DNA from: Orientallactaga sibirica
Lineage: Eukaryota; Chordata; Mammalia; Rodentia; Dipodidae
Assembly: GCA_036365145.1 (NCBI GenBank)
Contig: JAEOAD010000052.1
Location: 10,911,501 to 10,975,500 of the forward strand
DNA: 64,000 nt
Direction: 5' to 3'
Shown piece by piece: positions 31,931 through 42,814 of this stretch. The notes beneath the pieces are model-generated. The model searched no databases. It saw nothing but the letters and a program-made list of their open reading frames with translations, and was not told the DNA's origin. The position numbers and the translations under genes were made by a program. The number at the start of each line of letters is the position of its first letter. The stretch's first letter is position 1.

Positions 31931-32604
31931 GTAGGGCCCCGGCCCGGCCCCGAGCGGCCGTCCATGCGGCCGTGCAGGCCGTCCGCTCCTCGTCCTCCTC
32001 CTCGTCCGTCCGTCCGTCCGTCCGTCCCCGAGCGGCACCGGCCGGCCCTGGGAGCGCGGGCGGGGACGAGGACGCGGAGGGCGCCCGGTGCCGACCGCGT
32101 GCGGAGGGACGGACGGAGGGAGAGAAGGAAGCCAGGGGGAACGCAGGGACGGGGGAACCCAGGGACAGGGCTCGGGGGCACGGGGGACGGGGGCACCGAG
32201 GGACGGGGAAGTCGGGCCGCCGCCGCCACCCCACCCCACCCCCACCCGGGCCGCCGCCGCCCGCCTGCCCGCCTCGGGCGCGCTCGACCCCGGACCCCGC
32301 CTCGCCCCGAGCCGAGCCGTCCCGCCGCCTCCCTCGCTCGCTCCCGGACGTGGCCGGCCTCCGGCCCCCGAGCACGACGGGCCGCGTGCTCCTCTCGCCC
32401 CGCGCCTCCGCCGGGACCCAGTCGTCCTCCCGGGCGGCGCCGCGCGGGCACCCGGAGCTGTCAGCCGATGGACGGCGAGGCCTGCCCGCCGGCTCGGGCC
32501 CGGGGCTCCGGTGGCCTCCGCGCTCTTTTGTCAGCGTTCGCATTGTTCCTGTCACCCAGGGGCCGCCGGGGACGGATGGCAGCGACACTTTTCCCGGGCA
32601 GTCT

Positions 32605-32760
32605 CCTCTCTCCCTCCCCCCACCTGCCTCTCTCCCTCGTCCTCCCTCCCTCTCTGTCTTTCTCACTATGTTTCTCTCTCTCTCCATATACATGTATATA
32701 TACATTCTCTCTCTCCCCCCCTCTCTCTTTCATATATATATATAGTTTCTCTCGCTCCTC
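32605..32760. repeat. CT-rich low-complexity tract with short TA run
   Basis: A TC/CCTC-rich stretch at the 3' edge of the MEMO1 island, with ATATATATAT at 32732-32743. Confidence 0.8.
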
Positions 32761-33310
32761 TCCAGTCTGGAGCTCTGCACCCGGCAGGTGCTTGGACTCC
32801 CGCAACCTCACCAATGACTTGAGCTTTGGAGAGATTTCTGTCTTGTCTTAAAAAAAAAATACAAACCTCCGAAGAGTTACTTATGTAAGGAAGGGTAGGA
32901 CTTTGTCTTCATGCAAACTCTTGTTAGAATGACTTTTTTTTCTTTTTTCCTGGGCCGATTCCCCCAGGGGTTAACATTTCAGAGGAGATCTGGAGCTTTC
33001 AGGGTGGTATGGCAGGAGACAAGGGGGGGGTGGTTAACATTTCAAATGGCATTCACAAAAGAAAACTTCCCCTTGGTGGTTCCTAAGTGCCTCAAGTCAT
33101 TTGTCACTGGTTTATCAATAACCACACTTGACTTCCCAGTATAGGTTGCATCATGTTTTCCTTTTAAAACAATTGGACTGGAGAGTGACATGACTTTTCG
33201 AGAAAACAAAGACGATTTGAAGGGAAACTTATTTTCTCTGTGGTTGTTAAACTATCTTTTGAAATACCTTTACCTTACTGAGTCTGAGGATTTACTCTGT
33301 TAAGACACAA
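32761..33310. other. MEMO1 intron 1, SINE-free start
   Basis: About 550 bases are free of both SINE families and may hold intronic regulatory sequence. No motif is clear enough to annotate. Confidence 0.45.
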
Positions 33311-33313
33311 AAG

Positions 33314-33535
33314 AGGGCTGGAGAGATGGCTTAGTGGTTAAGTGCTTGCCTGTGAAGCCTAAGGATTCCAGTTCAAGGCTCAATTCCCGAGGACCCACCG
33401 TAAGCAAGATGCACATGGTGGCACATGCATCTATAGTTAGTTTGCAGTGGCTAGAGGCCCTGGCGCGCCCATTCTCTCTCTCTCTCTTTCTCTCCCTTTC
33501 TCTGTCTCTAATAAGTAAATAAATAATTTTAAAAA
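33314..33535 (+). mobile_element. tRNA-type SINE (+)
   Basis: Complete copy from GGGCTGGAGAGATGGCTTAG to an (AATA)n tail, flanked by GACACAAAAGAG / GACAAAATTATG-like bases. The sequence 33536-33880 after it is non-repeat. Confidence 0.85.
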
Positions 33536-33884
33536 AGACAAAATTATGATTGGATTTGGAATTACTGCGAATAGGTAGCTGGAGTTTTGCACGAAGCAAA
33601 TAGGACATTTTATGGTGCAGTGGTTTCCCTTCATGATCCTGAAAGACCTCCAGAGACTTTTCATCAGTTCTCACTCCCTGAAAATGTCAGGTAAGCCAGG
33701 CTCATGTTTCTACCCGGAAACGTGCTGATAATTCGGTGCTGGGCCTGAGACTAAAGCAGGAATTGAGAGTTCCTTGGTTCCGAGTTTGCCTTTTAATTAG
33801 TGCTTTATTAGTATTATTTATTCATGAGTAATGGATTTTTCAGGCTTGTAAGTAAGCTTTCTCTTCAGTATGTTTATTTTTTTA

Positions 33885-35443
33885 TTTGCATGTTTTTTTC
33901 TTTATTTTTATTTATTTGAGAGTGATAGAGACAGACAGAGGCAGAGAGAGAGAGGGAATGAGAATGGGCGCACCAGGGCCTCCAGCCACTGCAAAGGAAC
34001 TCCACATGCATGTGCTACCTTGTGTATCTTGCTTATGTGGGTACTGGAAAATTAAGCCTCCAACCTGGGTCCTTAGGCCTCATAGGCAAGTGCTTAACTG
34101 CCAAGCCATCTCTCTAGTCCTTCAGCATGTTTTGAAGATGTTGAAAGCCACAGTTTTCACAATCATAGCCATATTTTGATTTTCATTCATGGGGTTTTCC
34201 AGACATTTTTCACTATAGTGGAGGCTGGCCTTGAACTCGTGGAGATCCTTCTGCCTTAGCCTCCAGAATGCAGGGATTAAAGGCCTGTGCCACCAACCAC
34301 ACCAGGCTTCTTCTATACCTTTCTTTAAAGTATTTAAGCTTTTGTTGTAGTTTTTAAAAATTTAATGAGTTTATTTATTTTGAGGTAGGGTCTCATTCTA
34401 GCCCAGGCTGACCTGGAATTTATTGTGTAGTCTCAAGGTGGCCTTGAACTCATGCTGATCCTCCTACCTCTGCCTCCTGAGCTGGGATCAAAGGTGTGCA
34501 CCACCACACCTGGCTTAATTTTATTTATTAATTTACTTGAGAGAGAGGGGGGGAGAGAGAATGAGGCAGATGATAGAGAGAGAATGGGTGCAACAGGGCC
34601 TCCAGCCACTGCAAATGAACTCGAGACGCATATGCCACCTTGTGTAGCTGGCTTATGTAAGTACTGGAGAACCGAACCTGGGTTTTGTGGGTACTGGAAA
34701 ATCAAGCCTCCAACCTGGGTCCTTAGGTCTCATAGGCAAGTGCCTTAACTGCTAAGCCATCTCTCCACCCCTGTTGTTTTTTGTTCCCCTGTATATTTTA
34801 TTATTTATTATTTTTGTACAAGCAGAGAGATACAGAGAGAGAGAGAGAGTATGTGTTTGTGTGTGTGTGTGTGTGGTGTGTATGGGCACACCAGAGTATG
34901 CAGACATACTCCAGATACATGTGCCATTTTGTGCATTTGGCTTACATGTGTATTGGGATATTGAACCAAAGTTGTTAGACTTTGCAGGCAAGCACCTCAA
35001 CTGCTGAGACATCTTTTAAGCCCTTGTAGTTTTTATTGAAATATAGACAAGTATTCTGGAATAATTTTTTATAGATTCTTGAACATTCTATGGGCAGTAG
35101 AAATGGACATAGCTCAAATTTTGGTCTTAGAGATCTTATGTGTGTGTGCGCATGTGTGTTTGTGTTTTAAGGCAGGATGACCTGTCACTCACTCTGTATC
35201 CCCAGCTGGCCTTGAACTTATTTTTTTTTTTTTTTTTTTTTTGGTTTTCTGAAGTAGGGTTTCACTCTAGTCCAGGCTGACCTGGAATTCACTATGTAGT
35301 CTCAGGGTGGCCTCGAACTCTCGCACGCCTTTAATCCCAGCACTCGGGAGGAAGAGGTAGGAGGATCACCGAGAGTTCGAGGCCACCCTGAGACTACATA
35401 GTGAATTCCATGTCAGCCTGGACCAGAGTGAGACCCTACCTTG

Positions 35444-35480
<37 letters not shown>
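33885..35480. mobile_element. SINE block in MEMO1 intron 1
   Basis: tRNA-SINE minus 33895-34120; B1s minus 34200-34308 and 34375-34515; tRNA-SINE minus 34520-34770, with an internal duplication of its GTACTGGA(G/A)AA segment; tRNA-SINE minus 34800-35022; an older B1-like 35165-35220; an inverted B1 pair 35221-35320 (-) and 35322-35480 (+) with long T and A runs at the outer ends. Confidence 0.78.
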
Positions 35481-35482
<2 letters not shown>

Positions 35483-35512
35483 AATGAATCAAAATGATAG
35501 GTAGGTAAATAT

Positions 35513-35718
35513 GGGCTGGAGAGATGACTTAGCAATTAAGACACCTGCCTGTGAAGCCTAAGGATTCAGGTTTGATTTTTCAGGACCCACGTAAGCCAGA
35601 TGCACAAGGTGGCATATGTGTCTGGAGTTCGTTTGCAGCTGCTAGAGGCCCTGGAGTGCCCATTCTCTCTCTCTCTTACTCTCTCTGCCTCTTTCTGTCT
35701 CTCTCTCTCTCTCAAAAA

Positions 35719-35757
<39 letters not shown>
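35513..35757 (+). mobile_element. tRNA-type SINE (+) ending in (TG)n
   Basis: The body is normal, but the usual AAAT tail is replaced by AAAAAAA and a pure TG run (35719-35755). Confidence 0.85.
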
Positions 35758-36298
35758 AACTAGATGTTATGTTTAGAGGGAATTTCTAAACTGACTTTTT
35801 ATTTAAAGTAAATTATAACTCCAGACCAGAAATGAAATAACAGATAATTTAAGATAGTGCTTTTAGAGGTTCTGAGGGAAGGGGTGGAGTCTATGGAGGT
35901 GAGATGTGAATTGGCTTTGAGGAAGTGTTTTGTCAATTTTGGAAGAAAGAGTGTTGGATTGAGAAATAAGAGTTACTGAAGCAAGTTAGTACAAGAAGCT
36001 TCATTTCAGAATGGAAGATTCCCATGGGTTAGTTTGTGATCTGAGATTGTAGATTGGAGCTGGAGACACTTATGAGTGCTAGCCACTCAGAGGGATTAGG
36101 TTTATTTAGTAAGCAGTGAGCACCAGGGGATTTCGGGGTAGAGTATTAATATGTTAGTAACATTTTAGGAAAATTAATCTCATAGTAAGGTTAATCCTCA
36201 TTTCTTTACTGGTGTGTAGCAGGGATAGCAAACTAAGTATGCTCACATCTCAAATCCATTCTGTAACTATTTTTGAAAAATTGCTCACTAGCTAATTA
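35758..36298. other. Non-repeat stretch of about 540 bases in MEMO1 intron 1
   Basis: This is one of the longer SINE-free segments of the intron. No exon, RNA gene or clear motif is seen. Confidence 0.5.
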
Positions 36299-36299
36299 T

Positions 36300-37345
36300 T
36301 ATTTTTTGAGGCAGGGTCTCCCTTTAGCCCAGGCTGACCTGGAACTCACTCTGTACCCCAGGATGGCCTCCAACTCACAATGATCCTTTTATCTCAGCCT
36401 CCTTAGTGCTAATCTAAGAATTGTTTTTAATTCTTGGTTTTGTGTTCTGGCTTTTTTTTGGGGGGGAGGGGCTTGAGGTAGGGTCTCGCTCTAGCTTAGG
36501 CTGACCTGGAATTCACTCTGTATTCTCAGGTGGCCTCAAACTCATGGTAATCCTCCTACTTCTCCTTCTCAAATGCTTAGATTAAAGGTGTGCACCACCT
36601 CGCCCGGCTTATGTTTCTTTTTTTTTTTTTTTGGTTTTTCAAGGTAGGGTCTCACTCTAGCTAAGGCTGACCTGGAATTCCCCATGTAGTCTCAGGGTGG
36701 CCCTGAACTTGCAGCGATCCTCCTACCTCTGCCTCCCAAGTGTTGGGATTAAAGGTGTGCACCACCATGCCTGGCTTTCCCTTGTTTTTTAACAAACCCA
36801 TTAAAAATTAGAAACACAAGCTGGAGGGATGGCTTAGCGGTTACGGCATTTGCCTGCCTGCAAAGCCAAAGGACCCAGGTTTGATTCCCCAGGACCCATG
36901 TTAGCCAGAGGCACAAGGGGGTGCGTCTGGAGTTCATTTGCAGTGGCTGGAGGCCCTGGTATGCCCATTTTCTCTTCCCCTCTCTATTAAATAAATAAAT
37001 GAATAAAAATAATTTTTTTTTTTTTTTGGTTTTTCGAGGTAGGGTCTCACTCTGGTCCAGGCTGACCTGGAATTAACCATGTAGTCTCAGGGTGGCCTCG
37101 AATTCTCGGCGATCCTCCTACCTCTGCCTCCCGAGTGCTGGGATTAAAGGCGTGCGCCACCACGCCCGGCTAATAAAATATTTTTAAAAAATCAGAAGCC
37201 AGGCGTGGTGGCGCACATCTTTAATCCCAGCACTCAGGAGGCAAGGTAGGAGGATCGCTGCAAGTTCAGGGCCACCCTGAGACTACATGGGGAATTCCAG
37301 GTCAGCCTTAGCTAGAGTGAGACCCTACCTTGAAAAAAAAAATTG
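36300..37345. mobile_element. SINE block: three B1s (-), tRNA-SINE (+), B1 (-), B1 (+)
   Basis: B1s minus 36303-36412 (old), 36470-36608 and 36618-36775; tRNA-SINE plus 36820-37010; B1 minus 37015-37172, with an intact CACGCCCGGC end; B1 plus 37197-37342. Confidence 0.82.
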
Positions 37346-37519
37346 GAAGTAAGGCAGAAGAGTGGTAGAGGAGGAAAGAGGACACGCTCTTTTGGCCTCT
37401 GCTTGTGGCTGCATGCATACACCACTTGCATCTTGCATACTATCCACACAGCAAAAAAGGAAACAGAAAATTTGTTTACTGTTAATAGAAGGTTGTGTTA
37501 GAATATTTAACAAACAGAT

Positions 37520-38395
37520 TTTTGTTTGAAGTAGGGTCTCAATGTAGCTTAAGCTGTCCTGGAACTCACTCACATAGCATGGTGGTATCTGACATGGTCT
37601 AAACCCATTCTTGTAGATCTTGTAGGGCTGATGAGACATATCATTAGTCCCAGAGTGGACTTAAACTCACTGAGATCCTCCTACCTCTTTCTCCCAAGTG
37701 TCGTATTAAAGGCATGTGCCACCATGCCTGACTTCTTCAGTACCCATGTCAAGTCAGATGCACAAAGCTGGGTGTGGTGGCACACGCCTTTAATCCCAGC
37801 ACTTGGGAGGCAGAGGTAGGAGGATCTCCATGAGTTTGAGGCCACCCTGAGACTACATTGTGAATTCCAGGTGAGCCTGAGCTAGAGTGAGACCCTACCT
37901 CGAAAAACCAAAAAAAGGAAAAGAAGGGGGGGGGGCTGGGGAAATGGCTTAGTGGTTAAGGCATTGCCTGAAAAGCTTAAGGACCGTGGTTCAATTCCCT
38001 AGGACCCACTTAAGCCAGGTGCACTAGGGGGTACATGTGTCTGTAGTTAGTTTGCAGTGGCTAGAGGCCCTGGTGTGCCCATTCTCTCTATCTGTCTCTT
38101 TCTCTCAAATAAATAAAATAAAATAAAATAAAATAAAATAAAATAAAATAAAATAAAATAAAAGAAAATAAAAGAATTAATGTCTATGAAAAAAATCCTG
38201 CCTAAAAAAAAAAAGCAGCTGGGCGTGGTGGAGCAGGTCTTTAATCCCAGCACTCAGGAAGCAGAGGTAGGAGGATTGCCATGAGTTGAAGGCCACCCTG
38301 AGACTCCATAGTGAATTCCAGGTCAGCCTGGGCTAGAGTGAGATCCTACCTCGAAAAACCAAAAAGAGGCAAAACAACAACAAAATCACCCATCT
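37520..38395. mobile_element. SINE block: old B1s (-), B1 (+), tRNA-SINE (+), B1 (+)
   Basis: Old B1 pieces 37525-37575 and 37650-37735; B1 plus 37768-37918; tRNA-SINE plus 37935-38175 with an (AAAAT)n tail at 38108-38165; B1 plus 38218-38365. Confidence 0.8.
37565..37660. repeat. Unclassified short repeat, related to 39015-39125
   Basis: The shared string is GCATGGTGGTATCTGACATGG, then TCTAAACCCATTC, CTTGTAGATCTTGTAGGGC and GATGAGACAT. The same order occurs at 39015-39125 with a TTC/T-rich insertion in the middle of that copy. Its origin is unknown. Confidence 0.5.
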
Positions 38396-38940
38396 AGGGA
38401 ACTCCTTTAGGCAAGATATAATAAGGAGAAGCTAGCTCTTTCTCTGACCTCTAGCAAAGAGAAGACTGCAAGGGCAGGCTCAAGGACATTACCTACTTTC
38501 ACTTGGGGCGAGGGTGGCTGTTACCCTAAACTGCCTCAGTCCCTCCAAACACAAGCAACCCTAACTAACTACTGCTAGGGTGATGATGACTGATCGGGCT
38601 TCTTGAAGTTTAGTGGACTTGTAGGGTGTGGGAGTTGCAAACTTTTCCAGTGTGTGTGTCTAGGGGATCCCAAAAGTGCATTGGTAGAGTGTGGGAAGAC
38701 AGTCGTGGAAGCAATTGGGGAGAATGAATGGAAGGGGGAAGTGGGCATTGAGTAAACTGGGGATCTTTTGGATTCCCTTTCTTGAAGACTGCCAGGCCTT
38801 GTAGGGTAACCGAGGGGACCCAGGTAGATGGAGTCAGATTGTCAGGACTATCTGAATGTGGACTGACTATAAACAAGAGTAGATAAAGTTAACATGGCAG
38901 CTGAGTATCCAAGGTCTAAAAATAAGCATTCGAGTTACTG
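38396..38940. other. Non-repeat stretch of about 545 bases
   Basis: No SINE signature is present. The composition is balanced. An 88-codon minus-strand open frame shows no recognisable domain. It may be part of an unclassified retroelement, since the short repeat at 39005-39135 follows closely. Confidence 0.45.
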
Positions 38941-39004
38941 TTACAGAAATGTGAGGCATAATTCTCTCTCACCGGGAGGATCCAGAAGTGCATTTCTGAA
39001 GCTG

Positions 39005-39135
39005 TTCAACAAACGGCATGGTGGTGGCTGACACGGTCTAAAACCATTCTTCTTCTTCTTCTTCTTTTTTTTAATATATTTTATTTTAAAACTGTTCTTG
39101 TAGATCTTGTACGGCAGATGAGACATTATCAGAAT
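39005..39135. repeat. Unclassified short repeat, second copy, interrupted
   Basis: See 37565-37660. Here a CTT-rich and AT-rich segment of about 45 bases (39049-39092) separates the two halves. Confidence 0.5.
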
Positions 39136-39184
39136 TTTCAATAATACATAAGTTGATAGTGGCACAGATGTCCCTTTTTAAATT

Positions 39185-39318
39185 TAATTTAAGTTGAGCC
39201 ATTGGATCCTTAGGCTTCTCAGGCTAGTGCCTTAACCACTAAGCTATTTCTCCACCCCCTCCAGCTTTCATATTTTATTTATTTTTAAAATATTTATTTA
39301 TTTATTTGAGAGAGATAG

Positions 39319-39370
<52 letters not shown>

Positions 39371-39702
39371 AATATGGACACGCCAGGGCCTCCAGCCACT
39401 GCAGATGAACTCCAGATACATGTGCTACCTTGTGCATCTGGCTAACGTGGGTCCTGGGGAATCAAATCATGGTCCTTTGGCTTTGCAGGCAAACACCTTA
39501 ACCACTAAGCCATTCTCCAGCCCTCATTTATTATTTATTTATTTATTTTAAGGTAGGGTTTCGCTCTAGTCCAGGCTGACCTGGAATTCACTATGTAGTC
39601 TCAGGGTGGCCTCGAACTCATGGTGATCCTCCTACTTCTGCCTCCCCAGTGCTGGGATTAAAGGCATGCACTACCATGCCTGACTCTAGCTAGCTAGCTT
39701 GC

Positions 39703-39771
<69 letters not shown>

Positions 39772-40020
39772 TCCTCCTTCCTTCCCTCCCTCCTCCCTCC
39801 CTCCCTCCCTCCCTTCCTTCTCTCTCTCTCTCTCTTTATTTATTTGAGAGAGAAAGAAAGAAAGAGGCAGATAAAAAGAATGAGTTTGCCAGGACTTCCA
39901 GGCACTCCAAATGAACTCCAGATACACGTGCCAACTTCTGCATCTGGCTTACGTGGGTCCTGGGAAATGGATCCTGGAGCCATTGGCTTTGAAGGCAAGC
40001 ACCTTAATTGCTAAACCATC
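39185..40020 (-). mobile_element. tRNA-SINEs (-), B1 (-), and a SINE whose head is split by the LTR at 40021
   Basis: tRNA-SINE 3' fragment 39195-39262; full tRNA-SINE 39285-39525 with a long (AG)n run (39318-39366); B1 39535-39685; tRNA-SINE 39836-40020, continuing 40376-40391 after the LTR. Confidence 0.82.
39704..39836. repeat. (TTTC)n then (CCTT/CCCT)n polypyrimidine tract
   Basis: A pure TTTC run passes into CCTTCC- and CCTCC-type units, then TC. It forms the tail side of the following minus-strand SINE. Confidence 0.9.
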
Positions 40021-40375
40021 TGTAGCAGACTGCTTCAGGTTTGCTGAGATGAACTTCCAGTTATGGAAGAAGGGATATATATTGAAGCTTACAGATCCAG
40101 GGGAAGTTCCATAATGGCAGAAGAAACTGGCCTGCTCTTACAGGACCAAACAGAGAGAAAAGCCAAAGCCAAAAGCCACACAGCACAGCACACCTCAGGA
40201 ACTCCAACTAGGCACAATTTACATATCTTTAGATTGAAATCTCAAACCCACCACCACACCTTAAGATCTGCCAGTGACACTGCCTCCAGCCAGGTGGCTG
40301 CAGATGCAAACTATAAACTAATACAACACTGAATATATTGGGGGCCATCTATCTATTCAAACTACTACTACTACA
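40021..40375 (-). mobile_element. Solo LTR, ERVL-MaLR (ORR1/MT-like), inserted in a tRNA-SINE
   Basis: This is the reverse complement of the same LTR family as 93-438, recognisable from TGTAGCAGACTGCTTCAGG at the left and CCCCCAATATATTCAG (complement) near the right. The right edge has a small CTA expansion. The 5-bp flanks are CCATC (40016-40020) and TCATC (40376-40380), which interrupt a minus-strand SINE at its GATGG box. Confidence 0.8.
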
Positions 40376-40394
40376 TCATCTCTCCAGCCCTTGA

Positions 40395-40640
40395 CTTTCA
40401 TTTTTTTTTTTTTTTTTTTTTGAGGCAAGCACAACAGGCTGGCCTTTTTGTTTATGTGCAAGAGAGAATGGCGTGCCAGGGCCTTCAGCCACTGCAGTCA
40501 AACATCAGGCACAAGTGCAACCTTGTGTGCTTGTGTCATTTTGTGTGTCTGGCTTTCATGGGATCTGAAGAGTTGAACGTGGATCTTTAGGCTTTTCAGG
40601 GAAGTTCCTTAACTGAGCCATCTTTCCAGGCATCATTTTT
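40395..40640 (-). mobile_element. tRNA-type SINE (-), divergent form
   Basis: It has an inserted GTGTGCTTGTGTCATTTTGTG segment, related to the long form seen at 42040-42250 and 48475-48725. The body is diverged, so it is older. Confidence 0.7.
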
Positions 40641-40654
40641 TTAAAAAAAGTTTA

Positions 40655-40850
40655 TTTTTGATTGACAACTTCTGTACTTAGAGAAAATAAATCATGATAT
40701 TTCTCTCCTCTCCCCCCTTTCCCCTTCACAACTCCACTCTCCATCATATCCCCTCCTTCTGTCCATTAGTCTCTTTTAATCTGATGTGATCATCTTTTTT
40801 TCCTATTATGAGCAGCCCTTATTTTTTATCCTTAGATAGGAATCAGCAGG
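40655..40850 (-). mobile_element. Possible L1 3'-end fragment
   Basis: The sequence is GACAACTTCTGTACTTAGAG, then AATAAATCATGATA, a C/T-rich stretch with ACTCCACTCTCCATCATATC, and ATGTGATCATC. It is not a SINE, and its style fits a rodent LINE-1 3' end read on the minus strand. This is by recall only. Confidence 0.35.
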
Positions 40851-40854
40851 TTTT

Positions 40855-40991
40855 TTTTTTTTTTTCCCCGAGGTAGGGTCTCTAGCCCAGGCTGACCTGT
40901 GTAGTCTCAGGGTGGCCTTGAACTCATGGTGATCCTCCTACCTTTGCTTCCCAAGTGCTGGGATTAAAGGTGTCTGCCACCACGCCCAGTG

Positions 40992-41041
<50 letters not shown>

Positions 41042-41185
41042 GTTTCTCGAGGTAGGGTTTCACTCTAGTCCAGGCTGACCTGGAATTAACTATGTAGTCT
41101 CAGGGTGGCCTCGAACTCTCGGTGATCCTCCTACCTCTGCCTCCCGAGTGCTGGGATTAAAGGCGTGCGCCACCACGCCCGGCTC
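40855..41185 (-). mobile_element. Two B1s (-), the second with a very long T run
   Basis: B1s lie at 40862-40990 and 41040-41184. The T run at 40995-41040 and the intact CACGCCCGGCTCAGTGAGG end suggest a young copy, with CAGTGAGGTTTTT duplicated at 40987 and 41184. Confidence 0.85.
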
Positions 41186-41249
41186 AGTGAGGTTTTTTTT
41201 TTTTTTTAATTTTTTTAAAGATTTATTTTGGCTCACAATTTCATTTTTA

Positions 41250-41257
41250 AAAGTATG

Positions 41258-41300
<43 letters not shown>

Positions 41301-41463
41301 TTTGAGAGAGAGAATGGGCGCACCAGGGCCTCCAGACACTGCAAACGAACTCCAGACACATGCCCCACCTTGTGCATCTGGCTTATGTGGGTCCTGGAGA
41401 ATCAAACCAGGATCCTTTGGCTGTCCAGGCAAATGCCTTAACCACTAAGCCATCTCCAGCCCT

Positions 41464-41511
<48 letters not shown>

Positions 41512-41725
41512 GAGAGAGAGAGAGAGAGAGAAAAAGAGGGAGAGAAAGAGAATGGGTGCTCTAGGGCCTCCAGTCACTGCAAACAAAACTTCAGACACAG
41601 TTGCCACTTTACGCTTTTTACAGGGATCCTGGGGAATTGAACCTGGGTCCTTTGGCTTTGCAGGCAAGTGCCTTAACTGCTAAGCCATCTCTTCAGCCCT
41701 CCTCCCTTCCTTCCTTCCTTCCCTC

Positions 41726-41780
<55 letters not shown>

Positions 41781-42000
41781 TCCTTCCTTCTTTCTTTCTT
41801 TTCTTCTTTTCTTTCTTCTTTCTTCTTTTTTTCTTTCTTTCTTGTTCTTTTGAGGTAGGGTTTCACGCTAGCCCAGGCTGACCTGGAATGCACTATGTTG
41901 TCTCAGGGTGGCCTCAAACTCAAGGCGATCCTTCTAATTCTACCTCCTGAGTGCTGGGATTAAAGGCATGTGCCACCATGCCTGGACCAGCCCTTATTTA
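41250..42000 (-). mobile_element. Two tRNA-SINEs (-), polypyrimidine tract, B1 (-)
   Basis: tRNA-SINEs lie at 41255-41463 and 41464-41699, both with long (TTTA)n runs. A (TTCC/TTTC)n tract lies at 41700-41850 and a B1 at 41851-41985. Confidence 0.85.
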
Positions 42001-42029
42001 TTTAAATTTTTATTATTCATTATTTTTTA

Positions 42030-42250
42030 TTTTTTGAGAGCAAAAGAGGCAGAGAGAGAGAATGGGCGTGCCAGGGCCTTCAGCCACTGCAAATGAACTC
42101 CAGATGCCTGTACCTCCTTCTGGCGCATGTGTGACATTGCCTATTTGTGTCACTGTGCTTCTGCCTACATGGGACCTGGAGATTCGAACATGAATTCATA
42201 GGCTTCACAGGCAAGTGTCTTAACTGCTAAACCATCTCTCCAACCTAGCC
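42030..42250 (-). mobile_element. tRNA-type SINE (-), long form
   Basis: The body carries the extra segment GCATGTGTGACATTGCC...GTGTCACTGTGC between the usual CTCC(A/T)GATGC and TACATGGGACC parts. Confidence 0.78.
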
Positions 42251-42650
42251 CAGCCCAGCCCTCATCTTTTAACCTTAGATATTCAGCACAGGTTTTGTAT
42301 TTAGTAGATTCTCAATATTTAAATTAATGAATTTTAAAAGTGCTTGGTAGATAGTAGGCAAGTGTTGTGTATTGGTTCACAGAAATAGTTGTTTAACTGT
42401 GAAGAGCAATGAGGGTGATGTAGGCTTGTAGTCAAGCCTCTGAGCATAGTATAGGTGGCAGAACAGAACTAAATAACCTGACACCTACTCAGTGATCAGG
42501 CCATGGAGACCTCGTCCCACTTTCAGGCCTCCTAATAAGATGACTTGAAAACACACACACACCACTTGTACACTCATTCACATACTCACATACACAGAAA
42601 GCCTGACATACAAGTTGGAAACCTATGTAATGTAAGTTGTTTAGAAGATG
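42251..42650. other. Mostly non-repeat stretch of about 400 bases
   Basis: The only weak hint is an MIR/L2-like string at 42280-42330. No gene is seen. Confidence 0.45.
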
Positions 42651-42654
42651 TGAC

Positions 42655-42800
42655 ATGGGCTGGAAAGATGGCCTGCAGCCACTGCAAATGAGCTCCAGAT
42701 GCATGCGCCCCCTTGTGCATCTGGCTTACTTGGATTCTGGGGAATCAAATCAAGCTCCTTTGTAGGCAAGTGTCTTAACTGCTAAGCCAACTATCCAGCC
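42655..42800. mobile_element. Chimeric tRNA-SINE: plus-strand head joined to minus-strand body
   Basis: GGGCTGGAAAGATGGCC (42658-42674) is a plus-strand head. It is followed at once by TGCAGCCACTGCAAATGAGC...TAAGCCAACTATCCAGCC, a minus-strand body and head, giving inverted ends. Confidence 0.75.
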
Positions 42801-42814
42801 ATCTCCCCCCCTTT

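Larger units (their letters stand above)
31000..32560 (+). promoter_or_regulatory. MEMO1: MEMO1 CpG-island promoter and 5' UTR region
   Basis: This is about 1.5 kb of extremely GC- and CpG-rich sequence around MEMO1 exon 1. A run of overlapping GC boxes (GGGCA/GGGCG units) at 31046-31080 would suit SP1/KLF binding. No TATA box is seen. The transcription start probably lies between about 31200 and 31800, but the sequence does not fix it. Long open frames on both strands (up to 586 codons) are composition artefacts. Confidence 0.85.

Noticed and set aside
30868..32851. Long open frames (up to 586 codons) on both strands around MEMO1 exon 1
   Set aside because: They are Pro/Gly/Arg/Ala-rich, overlap in several frames on both strands, and follow CpG-island composition. 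Only the 61 bases of MEMO1 exon 1 have recognisable protein identity.
35221..35480. Inverted B1 pair as a structured RNA gene
   Set aside because: Two oppositely oriented B1 insertions with T and A runs explain the hairpin potential. There is no sign of an independent RNA gene.
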